Under the pieces are notes generated by a model. It did not search any database. It was given only the letters and a program-made list of their open reading frames with translations, and was not told where the DNA came from. From the NCBI GenBank assembly GCA_014058105.1, contig JACGCM010001011.1:1307501-1371500 (forward strand): a stretch of DNA of 64,000 bases, given 5' to 3'. Origin of the DNA: Kingdonia uniflora. Taxonomy: Eukaryota; Streptophyta; Magnoliopsida; Ranunculales; Circaeasteraceae. Both the position numbers and the translations under genes were made by a program. The first letter of the stretch is position 1; each line of letters opens with the position of its first letter. Positions 9,801-20,280 of this stretch are shown here, piece by piece.

Positions 9801-12800
9801 CGGTCTCGTCGGGATATGCAGTCCCTCCGCTAGACTCATGCCCGCCCCTAGTCGGCTACGACCTACTCCTTTCAGCGTCGGCTCGATGCCCAAGGGGGTT
9901 CGCGGGGTGCTCGAGTCGGGACTGTGAATCCACGACCCCTTTCTCTTGTTGTTTTCGCATCCCGCTTCTATCATTGGCGTGAGCTGCTGGCATGCCCTGC
10001 CCGATGCCCGGTGCCACTGCCTCCATACCTCCTGCACGCTGACCCGTGCCCTGGCAGTCCTGCCACAGGCATGCCACGTCCCGTGCCCATTGCACTTTGT
10101 CCTGTTCCCTGCATACCCTGCCCGATGCCATGGTTCGTGCCCCTCATGTCTGCCCCCCGTGTCTTCCTTAATTTCCTGATTTTTTTTACTTGCAAGATCA
10201 CGACTATCGCCGATCTCGGTAGTGATATGGACCTCTCTTTCTTGATTTTCAGCCGCCGTAGTCACCGGTGACCCTCCTCCGACGTTGGCGATGTAATCAA
10301 TTCCTCTCCGATCGTTTTTCAAATTCTAGGCAAAGGTTTTGGATTGGGGTTGGTCTTCTTTGGTTGGGCTTCCTAACAATTGGAATTATTGATCATGTGA
10401 ACCTCTCGCATCAATGTCGCCACCTCCTCGTGGGACTTTGATCGAGAACTCTCCGACACGTCTCCGTCTTTCCCACCTACTAGATCAATCGCACGGTGAA
10501 CCTCTCTTTCCATCGTCACTTCGTGGTGTTTCATCTCCAAGCCATTTCTATCGAATTTCTTCGATTCCTTCGTCACAAGTCCAGCCTCCAACTTTACAAT
10601 CTCAAGAATTGCACAAACGTAAAAGGTAAACCTAAGATCGCTCATAGCTCTGATACCAAGTTGGTACTAAACGACTTTGCAGAAGCTCAAATTAACTACT
10701 CAAATTGAATTCTAGGGTTTTAAGAGTTCACCCAAAAACTCTAACAGGAGAACTGCAAAATAATCAAACCCCTAACATCTATATATAGAGCAAATATAAA
10801 AGGTACGTGACCTCGTGGGTAAACGACCCACGAGGCATGATCTATCACATAATATACATCAATGATTGAATATTTACTATAAAGAGAATATTATTAGAAT
10901 AATTGTATTTGTGTGCCATATATTCAGAGAACAAGTTTGATTGGAGGACTGACGAAGAATTTGGACGGGAAATGCTTGCTGGAGTGAACCCTGTAGCCAT
11001 CAGTCTTCTTCAAGTAAGTTAGTGTGTTAAACACCACAAAATTTAGGGCATATTATCTTTATACATTATGTAACAAGATTCTAATCTGCAGGAGTTTCCC
11101 CCGTCCAGCAAGCTTGATCCCAAAGTATATGGTAACCAGAGAAGTTCGATAACCAAAGAACATCTCGAGAAGAACCTAAATGGGCTAACAGTAACTGAGG
11201 TATTGATCAGTACTATGTTCTACCATTTTCTTTCTTTTCTTATTTTCCAGTGCTTGGTGTAAGAACTCTGAAAGTATTGAGTTTTATTTTAGGCTCTGAG
11301 AAAGAACAAGATTTTCATATTAGACCATCATGATACATTGATGCCGTACTTAAACCGGATAAACACAACTAAAACAAAAACTTATGCCTCGAGAACGCTC
11401 CTCTTGCTAAAAAGTGATGGGACCTTGACTCCTTTGGCAATTGAACTAAGCTTACCGCATCCTAAAGGAGAGACACTGGGTGCAGTCAATAAGGTCTTCA
11501 CACCCGCTGGTAAAGGCGTTGAGGGCTCAGTATGGCAGCTTGCAAAAGCTTATGCAGCTGTAAATGACTCTGGCATTCATCAACTAATCAGTCACTGGTA
11601 CGGTAAAATTATGAATTTACCTGATATATCAGAAATGCCAGATTCCATATTATTGCTATATGAAAATCTTACATTAAATTCGATGTATTACTTTTTTATT
11701 TTTTGATTTTAATATTGAAAATAAGACAATTGATTATTGGATTCAGTGGAAAATAAATCATTAACTTGTACTGCTATAATATAATATACTACCATTTTAT
11801 TTCTATTACAAAACTATCTTCCCGATGTATCTCATCTTTACCACGAGTTTCAATATATTGCTCCGCTGTATCCGTATATTGTCGGACATTATGAACCATA
11901 GGTGCAATGCTTTTTGATATGCTGATTATTGGCAAAATGCTGGCTTTGTGTTTTGTTTTTTAATGGTTTGAGTTTCTTGTTTCAGGTTAAACACTCATGC
12001 AGTGATTGAGCCCTTTGTTATTGCAACAAATCGACAGTTGAGTGTACTTCACCCAATCCATAAGCTTTTGCATCCTCACTTTCGGGATACAATGAATATT
12101 AATGCTTTGGCCCGGCAGATCCTCATTAATGCCGGTGGAGTGCTTGAGAATACTGTTTTTCCAGCAAAATTTTCCATGGAGTTGTCTTCTGTTGTTTACA
12201 AAGAATGGGTTTTCACCGAGCAGGCACTCCCAGTAGATCTCATCAAGAGGTAAACTACTATGTAGAGTTGAAACCAAGGCTCAAAATATCAATTTCTAGC
12301 AATATATCAGTCGATATTTTGAATATGATAAAACAATTATGGATATGATTGAGCCCTTCGTACCAGTCAATATGATTTGAACATAAATAATAAGATTACC
12401 TTGCTCTTTTCAGAGGATTAGCAGTTGCAGACTCAAGCCAACCTCACGGCCTTCGCCTACTCATTGAGGACTACCCATATGCTGTTGACGGGCTTGAGAT
12501 ATGGTCGGCGATCCATGCATGGGTCCATGAGTATTGCTCTTTCTACTACCCAAAGGATAATCTAATCCAGGGTGATGGGGAACTCCAGTCCTGGTGGGCC
12601 GAACTCCGGGATGTGGGCCATGGTGACAAAAAAGATGAACCATGGTGGCCAAAGATGCAAACACTCTCTGAGCTAACTGAAACGTGCACTATCATTATCT
12701 GGGTGGCTTCAGCCCTCCATGCCGCTGTCAATTTCGGGCAGTACCCCTATGCTGGTTACCTCCCAAATCGCCCAACAATTAGCCGCCGCTTCATGCCAGA

Positions 12801-13182
12801 ACGTGGAACTCCAGAGTATGCCGAGCTTGAGTCGAACTCTGAGGGAGCCTTCTTGAAAACAATAACGAGTCAGTTTCAAACCCTCCTAGGCATTTCACTC
12901 ATAGAAATATTGTCAAGGCATTCTACAGATGAGGTCTATCTGGGGCAGAGAGATACTCCTGACTGGACATTAGATGTGGTGCCACTGGCAGCATTTAAGC
13001 GATTTGGAGAAAAGCTAGTAAATATTGAGAACAGAATTGTAGAGATGAACAACAACAAATTGTGGAAGAATCGTGTAGGGCCTGTGAAAGTTCCATACAC
13101 ATTGCTCTATCCTAATACCTCTGATCATACTCGTGTTGGTGGACTTACTGGCCGCGGAATCCCCAACAGTGTCTCAATATAG
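3869..13182 (+). CDS. Plant 9-lipoxygenase, copy A (exons 2-9; exon 1 outside window)
   Basis: Lipoxygenase (non-heme iron dioxygenase) acting on linoleic and linolenic acid. Exons: 3869-4158, 4248-4488, 4686-5021, 10928-11013, 11092-11199, 11293-11597, 11986-12249, 12414-13182. All have GT-AG borders with phases matching LOX-B, giving 798 residues after the codon shared with exon 1. The PLAT/LH2 beta-barrel is in exons 2-3 and the catalytic domain follows. Iron ligands are present: His of HQLISHW, His of LNTHAV, HAAVN (His and Asn) and a C-terminal Ile. The Thr-Val pair in ENTVFP is the 9-LOX signature. The Coffa site is the usual Ala (NALARQ). No stop or frameshift was found even though intron 4 is 5.9 kb because of a retrotransposon. 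Expression cannot be judged from sequence. Confidence 0.9.
5022..5801 (+). other. LOX-A intron 4, part left of the retrotransposon
   Basis: No gene was recognised. Apart from the donor (G|GTAGGC at 5021-5022) it is AT-rich intron. The stretch 5330-5560 has short GTCCGA/TCGGAC-type words but no convincing element ends. Confidence 0.5.
5807..5992 (-). repeat. 3' LTR of element III
   Basis: 186 bp, bounded by TG and CA, highly similar to 10662-10847. Both contain the words CTATATATAGAGCAAATATAA and CGACCCACGAGGCATGAT with a few substitutions. Confidence 0.9.
6021..6110 (-). repeat. Two-copy tandem duplication next to the 3' LTR of element III
   Basis: A unit of about 46 bp (ACGAATTCTATAGTCGTA... 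ending GTCAGATCT) occurs twice head to tail just inside the LTR. It does not recur elsewhere in the element and is probably a local replication or repair duplication. Confidence 0.8.
6130..7201 (-). pseudogene. Integrase of element III, broken
   Basis: Minus-strand pieces cover the zinc-binding N-terminus (about 7120-7201, [11 protein letters not shown]), the catalytic core (6655-7080: DRFSKMMHF, with the second catalytic Asp replaced in TFNRNRRF) and the C-terminal part (6150-6658, words SPGDLVMLY and KSRPYRII, then [12 protein letters not shown]). Stops at 6655 and 6370 separate the pieces. By family it would insert the cDNA; the missing Asp and the stops argue against activity. Confidence 0.78.
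7202..8733 (-). pseudogene. Reverse transcriptase and RNase H of element III, broken
   Basis: RT pieces: 8428-8733 ([21 protein letters not shown], then FFSKLDF) and 8041-8370 ([14 protein letters not shown], then VVYFNDIL, where the catalytic YxDD is now YFND). The polymerase-RNase H connector and RNase H run from about 8020 down to 7560 in more than one frame ([16 protein letters not shown], then VIHSDHNVL). Loss of the first Asp of the YxDD box would abolish polymerase activity. Confidence 0.78.
8665..8941. mobile_element. 277-bp insertion with TG...CA ends inside the RT of element III
   Basis: The gypsy reading QVAELCDK...GVLRENMSP is interrupted by about 277 bp that begins TGTTGGAA and ends CACTAACA, like a solitary LTR. 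The words ATTATGTG(AT/CC)AA lie on either side, but no exact 5-bp duplication was found, so the identity is tentative. Confidence 0.45.
8947..9610 (-). pseudogene. Protease and linker of element III
   Basis: Minus-strand reading includes the retroviral-type aspartic protease motif [12 protein letters not shown] (about 9535-9590), the post-protease segment [17 protein letters not shown] and, at 8947-9180, the linker leading to RT ([20 protein letters not shown]). A stop separates 9213-9512 from 8947-9180. Confidence 0.72.
9729..10340 (-). pseudogene. Gag remnant of element III with low-complexity repeats
   Basis: Open minus-strand stretch (9729-10322, 197 codons). Its middle (about 9960-10150) is unusually GC-rich. 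In one frame it reads as repeats of the pentapeptide type GTG(Q/R)GM; in another it is His/Gly/Arg-rich. No capsid core or zinc knuckle is recognisable, so the conserved gag has been deleted or replaced by this expanded repeat. Confidence 0.5.
10647..10661 (-). other. Primer binding site of element III (iMet)
   Basis: Minus-strand TTGGTATCAGAGC lies directly inside the LTR at 10662, the classical initiator tRNA-Met primer site. Confidence 0.85.
10662..10847 (-). repeat. 5' LTR of element III
   Basis: 186 bp, the partner of 5807-5992; followed by target duplicate CATAA at 10848-10852, 75 bp upstream of LOX-A exon 5. Confidence 0.9.
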
Positions 13183-13297
13183 GTTCTATAAATTCATATT
13201 GTCTGTAAAATCTGTTTAACCGTGATGTTATAAAAGAGGTGTATCGCTCATAAACGAGACTGACTTGCGTGTCTCTCTGTCCCTTAAAATTTTTACT

Positions 13298-13303
13298 AAT
13301 AAA
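13298..13303 (+). terminator. Candidate polyadenylation signal of LOX-A
   Basis: AATAAA lies 116 bp after the LOX-A stop codon. No transcript evidence is available. Confidence 0.45.
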
Positions 13304-14948
13304 GGAGTAATTGTATAGGTTTCAAATATGTAATGAAGATATATATCCATATGATGTGTGTACTTCTCCAGTTCTCTTTCAAACTAGATTTGTCCATCTC
13401 CAGTTCTCTGATTTGGAAAAGAAGAATGTGAAACTTAATGATCTAACAGCTTTGGACTTACAGGATTGACATCGGAAACAAGGAAAAGTATGTGAACTAC
13501 TTCTCGAAGATAGTAGAAATTCGGAAAGAGGCGAGTCTGTTTCTGTTACAGGGCATCTCCTAACATGGGTAAATTCGTGGAGAGAATCATGCTTGGCAGG
13601 TTGGTCTTTAGCTCTTAAAGCCATTTTTCAAGGATACTTCTGCCAATACGTCCAACTGTGGCGAAGCTGGATTTCTCCAAAAAACAAACTGGAATGACCA
13701 TTTCGTAGGTCGTATTGCCTTTCCTATGTAATGTTGGATTCAGTAAGGCAGTGACACTACCCTCTCAATACCACCTAAGCTAACTTTTCTTTACGTGGTG
13801 CAGGTGCTATTGCGAGAACATCCAAGGCCAGGACTCAGAAGGGTATGATCCAGTTATCTAAAGGGCTCTGGGTTGAGTTGCTCACCCTTGGTTTTTTCTT
13901 ATTGAACTCCACTTGGAATAGTAGAGCATCTTGCCCGTCCTTACAAAACCAGACTTTAAACAAGGCTGAATTAGTTGCCATTTGGCAACCGGATAATTTT
14001 TTTTTGGAAGACCAAGACAGAGCTAATACGAATCCTGATTTTGTCTTATTGAACTCAAGATGGGGGTGAACCACAATATTGCTCGAGGGGGCAATCGCTA
14101 ATATGGATCAACAAGTGGGGGTAAACACTAGAACGCCCAGAATGATTTGCTGGAATTTTATAAGGTTAAGTGGCTGAGAAGTTGGACATCAAGACTATTC
14201 ATTGCTAATGTTTTTCGCCAATCAAGTGCTTTGAAGTTTTGGTATGTGTCTATAGTGACTTTTACTCCCAGAACTTGGATATTAATATACAATTCGTTAT
14301 GTTAGGGATCTTTCCAATTGATTTCATTTCTTACGGGGATTTAATGATTTAAGAGTACCCATTTATTTAATTGTGGTCAACAGCTCAGTTTTATGATGTT
14401 TTTTTTGGTGGAAAAAATGGTCCTCCTAGTTTTTCCCAAGCTGATCAATCCCATTTAAGTGTAATTTATGAATGATGATTTTAAGATTACCCATTTGTTT
14501 AATTATGAATAGAAGTTGAATTTTTGTGATTTTTTTTTTCTTGCTGTACATTCAAGCTTCTAGAGAAAGAAATGAGCAAGAAATCGGGCGTAGAGTGGTG
14601 CCCTTCGCCTTGCTTAGTGTTACTGACAAAGTTGCTTTGAGCGCTCTTGATGATCTTGCAATTTACTTTATCTGTAGCAGGTATTGGAAACATCAATTTT
14701 ATATTTCTATACGACAAAATACATATTAACCTTCGATTATGATTGAATGATGGGAAGATTAAAGTGGTATGGAATTTCTTTACCCTCAAAGAATATTGAC
14801 ATTGGGACTTTTTCAGCATGATAATCAACTCTCTCTGAAGACACACCTAGGATACCATCGACGAAGGAGGTAAATACACACAGTTCTTTACTATATTTTT
14901 ATTAGTGAAACAAATAGCATATCTTCTAACTATTTTTTTTTTTGCTGT
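13304..14948. other. Intergenic, LOX-A to kinase remnant
   Basis: No gene was recognised. Short open frames (for example 13845-14069 and 14526-14729) have no family features and run through homopolymer tracts. The stretch is likely decayed gene or repeat sequence. Confidence 0.5.
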
Positions 14949-15044
14949 AAGGTTATCTCACGACTAAGTGATGTATACAGCTTTGGATTTGTTCTCCTTG
15001 AAATGATATCTGCTGACGATATGTGGATGGGAACCATCCCATAG
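14949..15044 (+). pseudogene. Protein-kinase fragment (subdomain IX)
   Basis: Reading from 14949 gives KVISRLSDVYSFGFVLLEMI and ends at a stop at 15042-15044. SDVYSFG is the invariant-Asp motif of subdomain IX in plant receptor-like kinases. No ATP-binding or catalytic loop is recognisable upstream, so only a scrap remains, apparently following a splice-like AG at 14951 region. It abuts the GRAS fragment. Confidence 0.55.
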
Positions 15045-15215
15045 GTGAGCCGATCCAACGGCTAAGCGCATACATGTTGGAAGGCCTTGTTGCTAGATTG
15101 GCTTTTTATGGAAGTTTAGTATACAAAAACCTAAGACGTTGTGAAACCCCCATATTGTGAACTTCTCTCTTATACGAGATTTACCCTTATTTCAAGATTG
15201 CTATTGCTCTCCATT
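15044..15215 (+). pseudogene. GRAS-domain fragment, plus arm of inverted duplication
   Basis: Translation gives GEPIQRLSAYMLEGLVARLA, then a YK-L-RC-ET segment before a stop. This matches the start of the VHIID-proximal leucine-rich region in PAT1/SCL-type GRAS transcription regulators (usual GEPIQRLGAYM.EGL.AR). Only about 45 codons remain. The same sequence occurs on the opposite strand at 15220-15410. Confidence 0.65.
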
Positions 15216-15585
15216 ATCAGACATGTATGCAAACTTGAAATATGGGCAAACCTCGTATTCGACTTTCATGTAAGAGGGAAGTTTAGAACTTGAGGGTTCA
15301 CGGCATTTTAGGACTTTGTATATTGCATTTCCAGAAAATGCCAATCTAACAATAAGACGTTCCAACGTGTATGCGCTCAGCCGTTGGATCTGTTCTCCAC
15401 GAATCAACTTATGGACTAGAAATAAATCACCATCTGATAGAGCTTTTGCACCCGTAACTAACTATTGCTATAAATCTCCCTTTGAGATCACCTCCGCTAC
15501 CTGCTTACAATTGCCATTCTCGGACACAGCTATTCAGGGTTTATACCAGCTTCCAATTCTTCCAGGTACGATACAATATAGGTGA
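15216..15585 (-). pseudogene. GRAS-domain fragment, minus arm of inverted duplication
   Basis: The minus strand reads, from about 15540 downward, KQVAEVISKGDL (with stops), then LVTGAKALSDGDLFLVHKLI, then GEQIQRLSAYTLERLIVRLA, then CREPSSSKLPSYMKVEYEVC and PYFKFAY. This is the first leucine-heptad part of a PAT1-type GRAS domain. It is longer than the plus arm and partly open (15201-15407), but has no start, no VHIID motif and several stops. Confidence 0.68.
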
Positions 15586-16376
15586 TTTCTCAGTCTGATA
15601 ACCTATACGTTTGCTATCAGTCAGCCCAATACGCCATATGTGTGGTATATAGTCTCTTCCCCATTGTCTCAAGCATGCTCGAACCAATAGCAAAGACGTC
15701 ATCCCCACATGCTCGTAATGTTTAGATAGGCTTTGCGTAACTGTGTTGGAGATATTATGCAAGCCTCTCGGGGTTGAGGATTTATTTAGCCCTCTTGGCT
15801 TTAGATGTAATAACTGAACTACACTAGTACTTGATTCCCGCTGGGTATGCAGGCAGCACAGCCCGCTTTCTTAGGCAAATGGTTCAGTAAAAATAAATAA
15901 ATAAGCGCATTTCTCATTGCAAAGTTGACCTCATTCGTCCCTTTTCTTCTTGGGTGATTTTGATACTTCCTTTCCAAGATGTTTATCCCCTTGCATTATA
16001 TAGGGAGAAAAAAAATGCCATTTAGGATGGTTCTTTTTAACCCATATGATTAACCATGGTTACCATCTTTCATCAAGATTATCTGAATCATTTAATTAGT
16101 GATCAGATATCTGTAACTAGTATACCGGATATTCCTCCGCGACTGGCGTCACAAGCACCTTTTGGCACCCATATCTATCCAAAAATCGACCTCCTAACGT
16201 CGGTCTCTGATTATGGATTTCGTAGAGATTTCTTTTTTCTTCTTTTGCACGAATTATCTTTACTTTTCGGGTGAGAGTAAAGTTTCCTCAATAAGTGATC
16301 AAAAAAGAGATTAGCAATAAAAAAGAACATATTCCTTAAAAGCTTATAATTAAAAGCTTTTGATTTCCTTCTCTCC
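15586..16376 (+). promoter_or_regulatory. Intergenic and probable promoter region of LOX-B
   Basis: No gene was recognised. It ends at the LOX-B TATA box. An inverted repeat AAAGCTTATAATTAAAAGCTTT lies at about 16339-16360, and a TGACGC/GCGTCA element (bZIP-type core) at about 16144-16150. Regulatory roles are not shown by sequence alone. Confidence 0.4.
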
Positions 16377-16384
16377 TATAAATA
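16377..16384 (+). promoter_or_regulatory. LOX-B TATA box
   Basis: TATAAATA lies 132 bp before the ATG, preceded by a CT-rich stretch and followed by a CT-rich leader (16425-16465). This predicts transcription starting near 16405-16415. Confidence 0.6.
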
Positions 16385-16515
16385 GTGACTCAATCAGTAA
16401 TGACAACAACTACAACACTCTTTGTTCTCCCAAACTCTGTCTCTCTTTTTCATCTTCTCTCAGTCCTAATGTGTCTTTAGCTTGCCTAATATTTTTTTCC
16501 CCAAAGCTGGTTTAA

Positions 16516-19500
16516 ATGGAAGCTTCAGATGAGTTGATGGGTGTTGATGTGAACAAGGAGGCGAAGATGAATGGGGTTGTTGTATTAGTGAAGAAGAGTG
16601 TTTTATTGGATGTTAACGATTTTCAGGCCGCCTTGAGCGATGGGGTTCATGAGTTAGTGGGGAAAAGAGTGTCTTTTCAGCTCATTAGTGCTGTTAATGC
16701 TGACCCAGGTTAATAGTTTTTCTTGTTTGTTTGAATAATTTGCATGACAGAGAGTAGAGCAGATAATAGTTATATGTTTTTTTGGGTGCTAAAATTGCAT
16801 TTTAGTTTGTGACTTTTCTAATGGACCATCTTTTACTTCTAAAATATTATCAGTGTTTTATGTGTAGAGAATGCGATGCGCGGAAGGCTTAGTCAGGCAG
16901 TCTACTTAGAGAAATGGATCAAGACTGGTACTTCGGCAGTTGTAGTAGGCGAATCCGTCTTCAAGCTTACATTTGAATGGGATGCGGACGTTGGGGTTCC
17001 AGGGGCGTTTATTATCAAGAACTTTCACAACAGTGAGTTCTACCTCAAGAGTTTGACACTGAATGAAGTTCCAGGCACGGGTAAGATCCACTTCGTCTGC
17101 GATTCTTGGATATACCCAGCCCACCGGTACAAGTACAATCGGATTTTCTTCGCGAACCAGGTTAATACATTGTTGATATTTTAACTTTTTAAAAATAAAG
17201 GTAAGTAAATGGATATCTAAAGTATTAGTTGTTGCAGAGTTATTTGCCCTGCCATACACCAGAGCCTTTATGCAAGTATAGGGAAGAAGAACTTGTAAAT
17301 CTTAGAGGAAATGGGAGCGGGGAACTCAAGGAATGGGATCGAGTCTACGACTACGCATTGTACAATGATTTAGGGGATCCAGACAAGGGTACTGATCATG
17401 CACGTCCTGTTCTTGGAGGCTCTACAAAATTTCCATACCCTCGTAGGGGAAGAACAAGTAGACCGCCTACAAAGAAAGGTATGGTTACCGGAAACCCAGT
17501 AATTTTTTTCCTTTTCATGTGAAAGGATATGTTGGAAAGCTATGTCATTCTTAACATAAATATTCCAATAAAGCCATGAGTCCTAACCTTGTGTTACTAC
17601 TCTTTACATTATTTCAACAGATCCTGAGTCTGAGAGCAGATTGCCGCTTCTGAGCCTGGACATTTATGTTCCAAGCGATGAACGATTGAGTCATCGGAAG
17701 ATGTCAGACATTCTAGCTTATCTTCTAAAATCTATTGTTCAAGTGTTGGATCCGGAATTGAAAGCATTAGGTGACAAAACCCTGAACGAATTTGACACTT
17801 TTCAAGACGTTTTAAACATATATGAAGGAGGACTTCAACTACCTAGTGGTCTGTTGGACAAAATTAAGGACATTGTTCCCTATGAGATATTAAAAGAGCT
17901 TCTTCATTTAGATGGTGAAAAACTTTATGGATATCCTATGCCTCAAGTGATCAACGGTACAAGTCTAAGTTCAACATTCCTATCATTGTTGTATTACTTA
18001 AGTTTTATTAATGGTTGAATAGTTACTACAAATGTAATGAAACCAATTTTATGATATAAATACAGAGAACAAGTTTGCTTGGAGGACTGACGAAGAATTT
18101 GGACGGGAAATGCTTGCTGGAGTAAATCCTGTATCCATCAGTCTTCTTAAAGTATGTTATTAAAACTATATAAATTATGTAACATATTATCTTTATCAAT
18201 TATGTAACATGTAACAAAATTTTCATCTGCAGGAATTCCCCCCTTGTAGCAAGCTTGATCCTAAAGCATATGGTAACCAAAGAAGTTCGATAACCAAAGA
18301 AGATATCGAGAAGAACCTAAACGGGTTAACAGTAAATGAGGTATGATTACTATATTCTACCATTTTCCTTATCTTTTTTATTCCAATGTTTGGCATACGA
18401 ATTTTGAACGTAAGACTTTTATTTTAGGCTCTGAGAAAGAACAAGATTTTCATATTAGACCATCATGATACATTGATGCCGTACTTGAACCGGATAAACT
18501 CAACGAAGACAAAAACTTATGCCTCGAGAACACTCCTCCTTCTGAAAAGTGATGGGACCTTGACTCCTTTGGCAATTGAACTAAGCTTATCACATCCTAA
18601 AGGAGAGGGATATGGTGCAATCAATAAGGTCTTCACACCAGCTGCTCACGGCGTCGAGGGCTCAGTATGGCAGCTTGCAAAAGCTTATGCAATTGTAAAT
18701 GACTCTGGTGTTCATCAACTCATCAGTCACTGGTACAGTTAAATATGTTTAATTTCACTAATCTATTGGCACACTGGATTATAATTTTGACATGAAAAAA
18801 TGTTACGTTATATGTGATTTTAATATGGGAAGTAACACAAAAGCGATTATTGAATACATTGAAAAACAAATTGTTAACTTCTTATGCTATACTATAATAT
18901 AGTATTCTACCATGTGATTATTTGTAAAAACAATCCACCGTAACCGATATATTTCACCATTGTAGGAGTATTTTGAACCATGAGCGTAATGTTACTATGC
19001 AGATTGTTTGAAATTTTGCATTTTTTAATTTGTTTATCAATGACTTGATTTTTCTGTTTCAGGTTAAACACTCATTTAGTAATTGAGCCCTTTGTTATTG
19101 CAACAAATAGACAGTTGAGTGTACTTCACCCGATACATAAGCTTTTGCATCCCCACTTTCGGGATACAATGAATATTAACGCTATTTCTCGACTAGTTCT
19201 AATTAATGCCGGTGGAACGCTTGAAAATACTGTTTTTCTAACAAAATTTTCCATGGAGTTTACTTCTGTTATTTATAAAGAATGGGTTTTCACCGAGCAG
19301 GCACTCCCAGAAGATCTAATCAAGAGGTAAACGGTTATGTTATACACAATATCGTCCTAGATATTGGCATATATCACTTTCACATACATTGTCGATATGT
19401 ATCAGTTGATATTTTGAATATATGTTTAAAACCATTATGCATTTGCCCCTTCAGAGGAATAGCAGTTCCAGACTCATCCCAGCCTCATGGCCTGCACCTA

Positions 19501-20232
19501 CTGATAGAAGACTACCCCTACGCTGTTGACGGGCTTGAGATATGGTCGGCGATCAAGACATGGGTCCATGAGTATTGTTCTTTCTACTACCCAAAGGATG
19601 ATCTAATCCGAGGTGATGTAGAACTCCAGTCCTGGTGGGCTGAACTCCGGGATGTAGGCCATGGTGACAAAAAAGATGAACCATGGTGGCCAAAGATGCA
19701 AACATTGGTTGAGCTAACGGAAACATGTACTACCATTATATGGATAGCATCAGCTCTTCATGCTGCTGTTAATTTCGGGCAATACCCATACGGTGGTTAC
19801 CTCCCAAATCGTCCAACAATTAGCCGCAGCTTTATGCCAGAACGTGGAACACCAGAGTATGCCGAGCTTGAGTCAAACCCTGATGGAGCCTTCTTGAAAA
19901 CAATAACGAGTCAGTTCCAATCTCTTCTAAACATTTCAATAATAGAGATATTGTCAAAGCATTCTCCGGACGAGCTCTATCTCGGGCAAAGAGACACTCC
20001 TGACTGGACATCAGATACTGTGATACTGGCAGCATTTGCGCGATTTGGAGAGAAGCTAGTAAAGATTGAGAACAGAATAGAAGAGATGAACAACAACAAA
20101 TTGTTGAAGAACCGTGTAGGTCCCGTGAATGTTCCATACACACTGCTCTATCCCAATACCTCTAATCATACTCATGTTGGTGGACTCACTGGTCTCACTG
20201 CCCGCGGAGTTCCCAACAGTACCGGGATATAA
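16516..20232 (+). CDS. Plant 9-lipoxygenase, copy B (complete, nine exons)
   Basis: Exons: 16516-16708, 16868-17160, 17238-17478, 17621-17956, 18066-18151, 18233-18340, 18428-18732, 19063-19326, 19455-20232; 2604 nt, 867 aa, all GT-AG. There is no transit peptide ahead of the PLAT/LH2 domain (residues about 20-170), so it is a type-1 cytosolic enzyme. Iron ligands are His520 (HQLISHW), His525 (LNTH), His711 and Asn715 (HAAVN) and C-terminal Ile867. Arg728 corresponds to soybean Arg707. Thr577-Val578 predicts 9-oxygenation. Soybean LOX1 numbering is offset by +21 throughout, which places the Coffa residue at 563; it is Ser (NAISRL) and not the usual Ala. Start chosen at the only ATG upstream of a PLAT-type exon, behind a TATA box and CT-rich leader. 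Product identity is sure; stereo- and regiospecificity are inferred. Confidence 0.95.
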
Positions 20233-20246
20233 GTTCTTATGGTAGC

Positions 20247-20280
20247 AATAAATAACTTCGAATGTACGAAGATCAATAAA
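20247..20280 (+). terminator. Candidate polyadenylation signals of LOX-B
   Basis: AATAAA occurs at 20247-20252 and 20275-20280, 15 and 43 bp after the stop codon. Confidence 0.5.

Larger units (their letters stand above)
5807..10847 (-). mobile_element. Ty3/gypsy retrotransposon with 186-bp LTRs inside LOX-A intron 4 (element III)
   Basis: Both LTRs (5807-5992 and 10662-10847) are exactly 186 bp and the element is flanked by CATAA duplications (5802-5806 and 10848-10852). On the minus strand it has an iMet primer site (TTGGTATCAGAGC, 10647-10661) and a purine tract (AGGAGGGGAGAG) just before the 3' LTR. Order on the minus strand is gag remnant, protease, RT, RNase H, integrase, as in Ty3/gypsy. 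All domains carry stops or frameshifts and key acidic residues are changed, so it is dead. It is antisense to the host gene. Confidence 0.92.

Noticed and set aside
9924..10271. Plus-strand 115-codon Cys/Pro-rich open frame
   Set aside because: It is the opposite-strand shadow of the GC-rich repeat in the gag remnant of element III; no start context or family features.
3869..13182. LOX-A as a pseudogene because of two retrotransposon insertions
   Set aside because: Both insertions are intronic. All eight exons in view are open, phases match LOX-B, borders are GT-AG, and iron ligands and the C-terminal Ile are present.
13379..13624. 81-codon minus-strand open frame after LOX-A
   Set aside because: Ser-rich with no recognised motif and no supporting start or neighbour; treated as chance.
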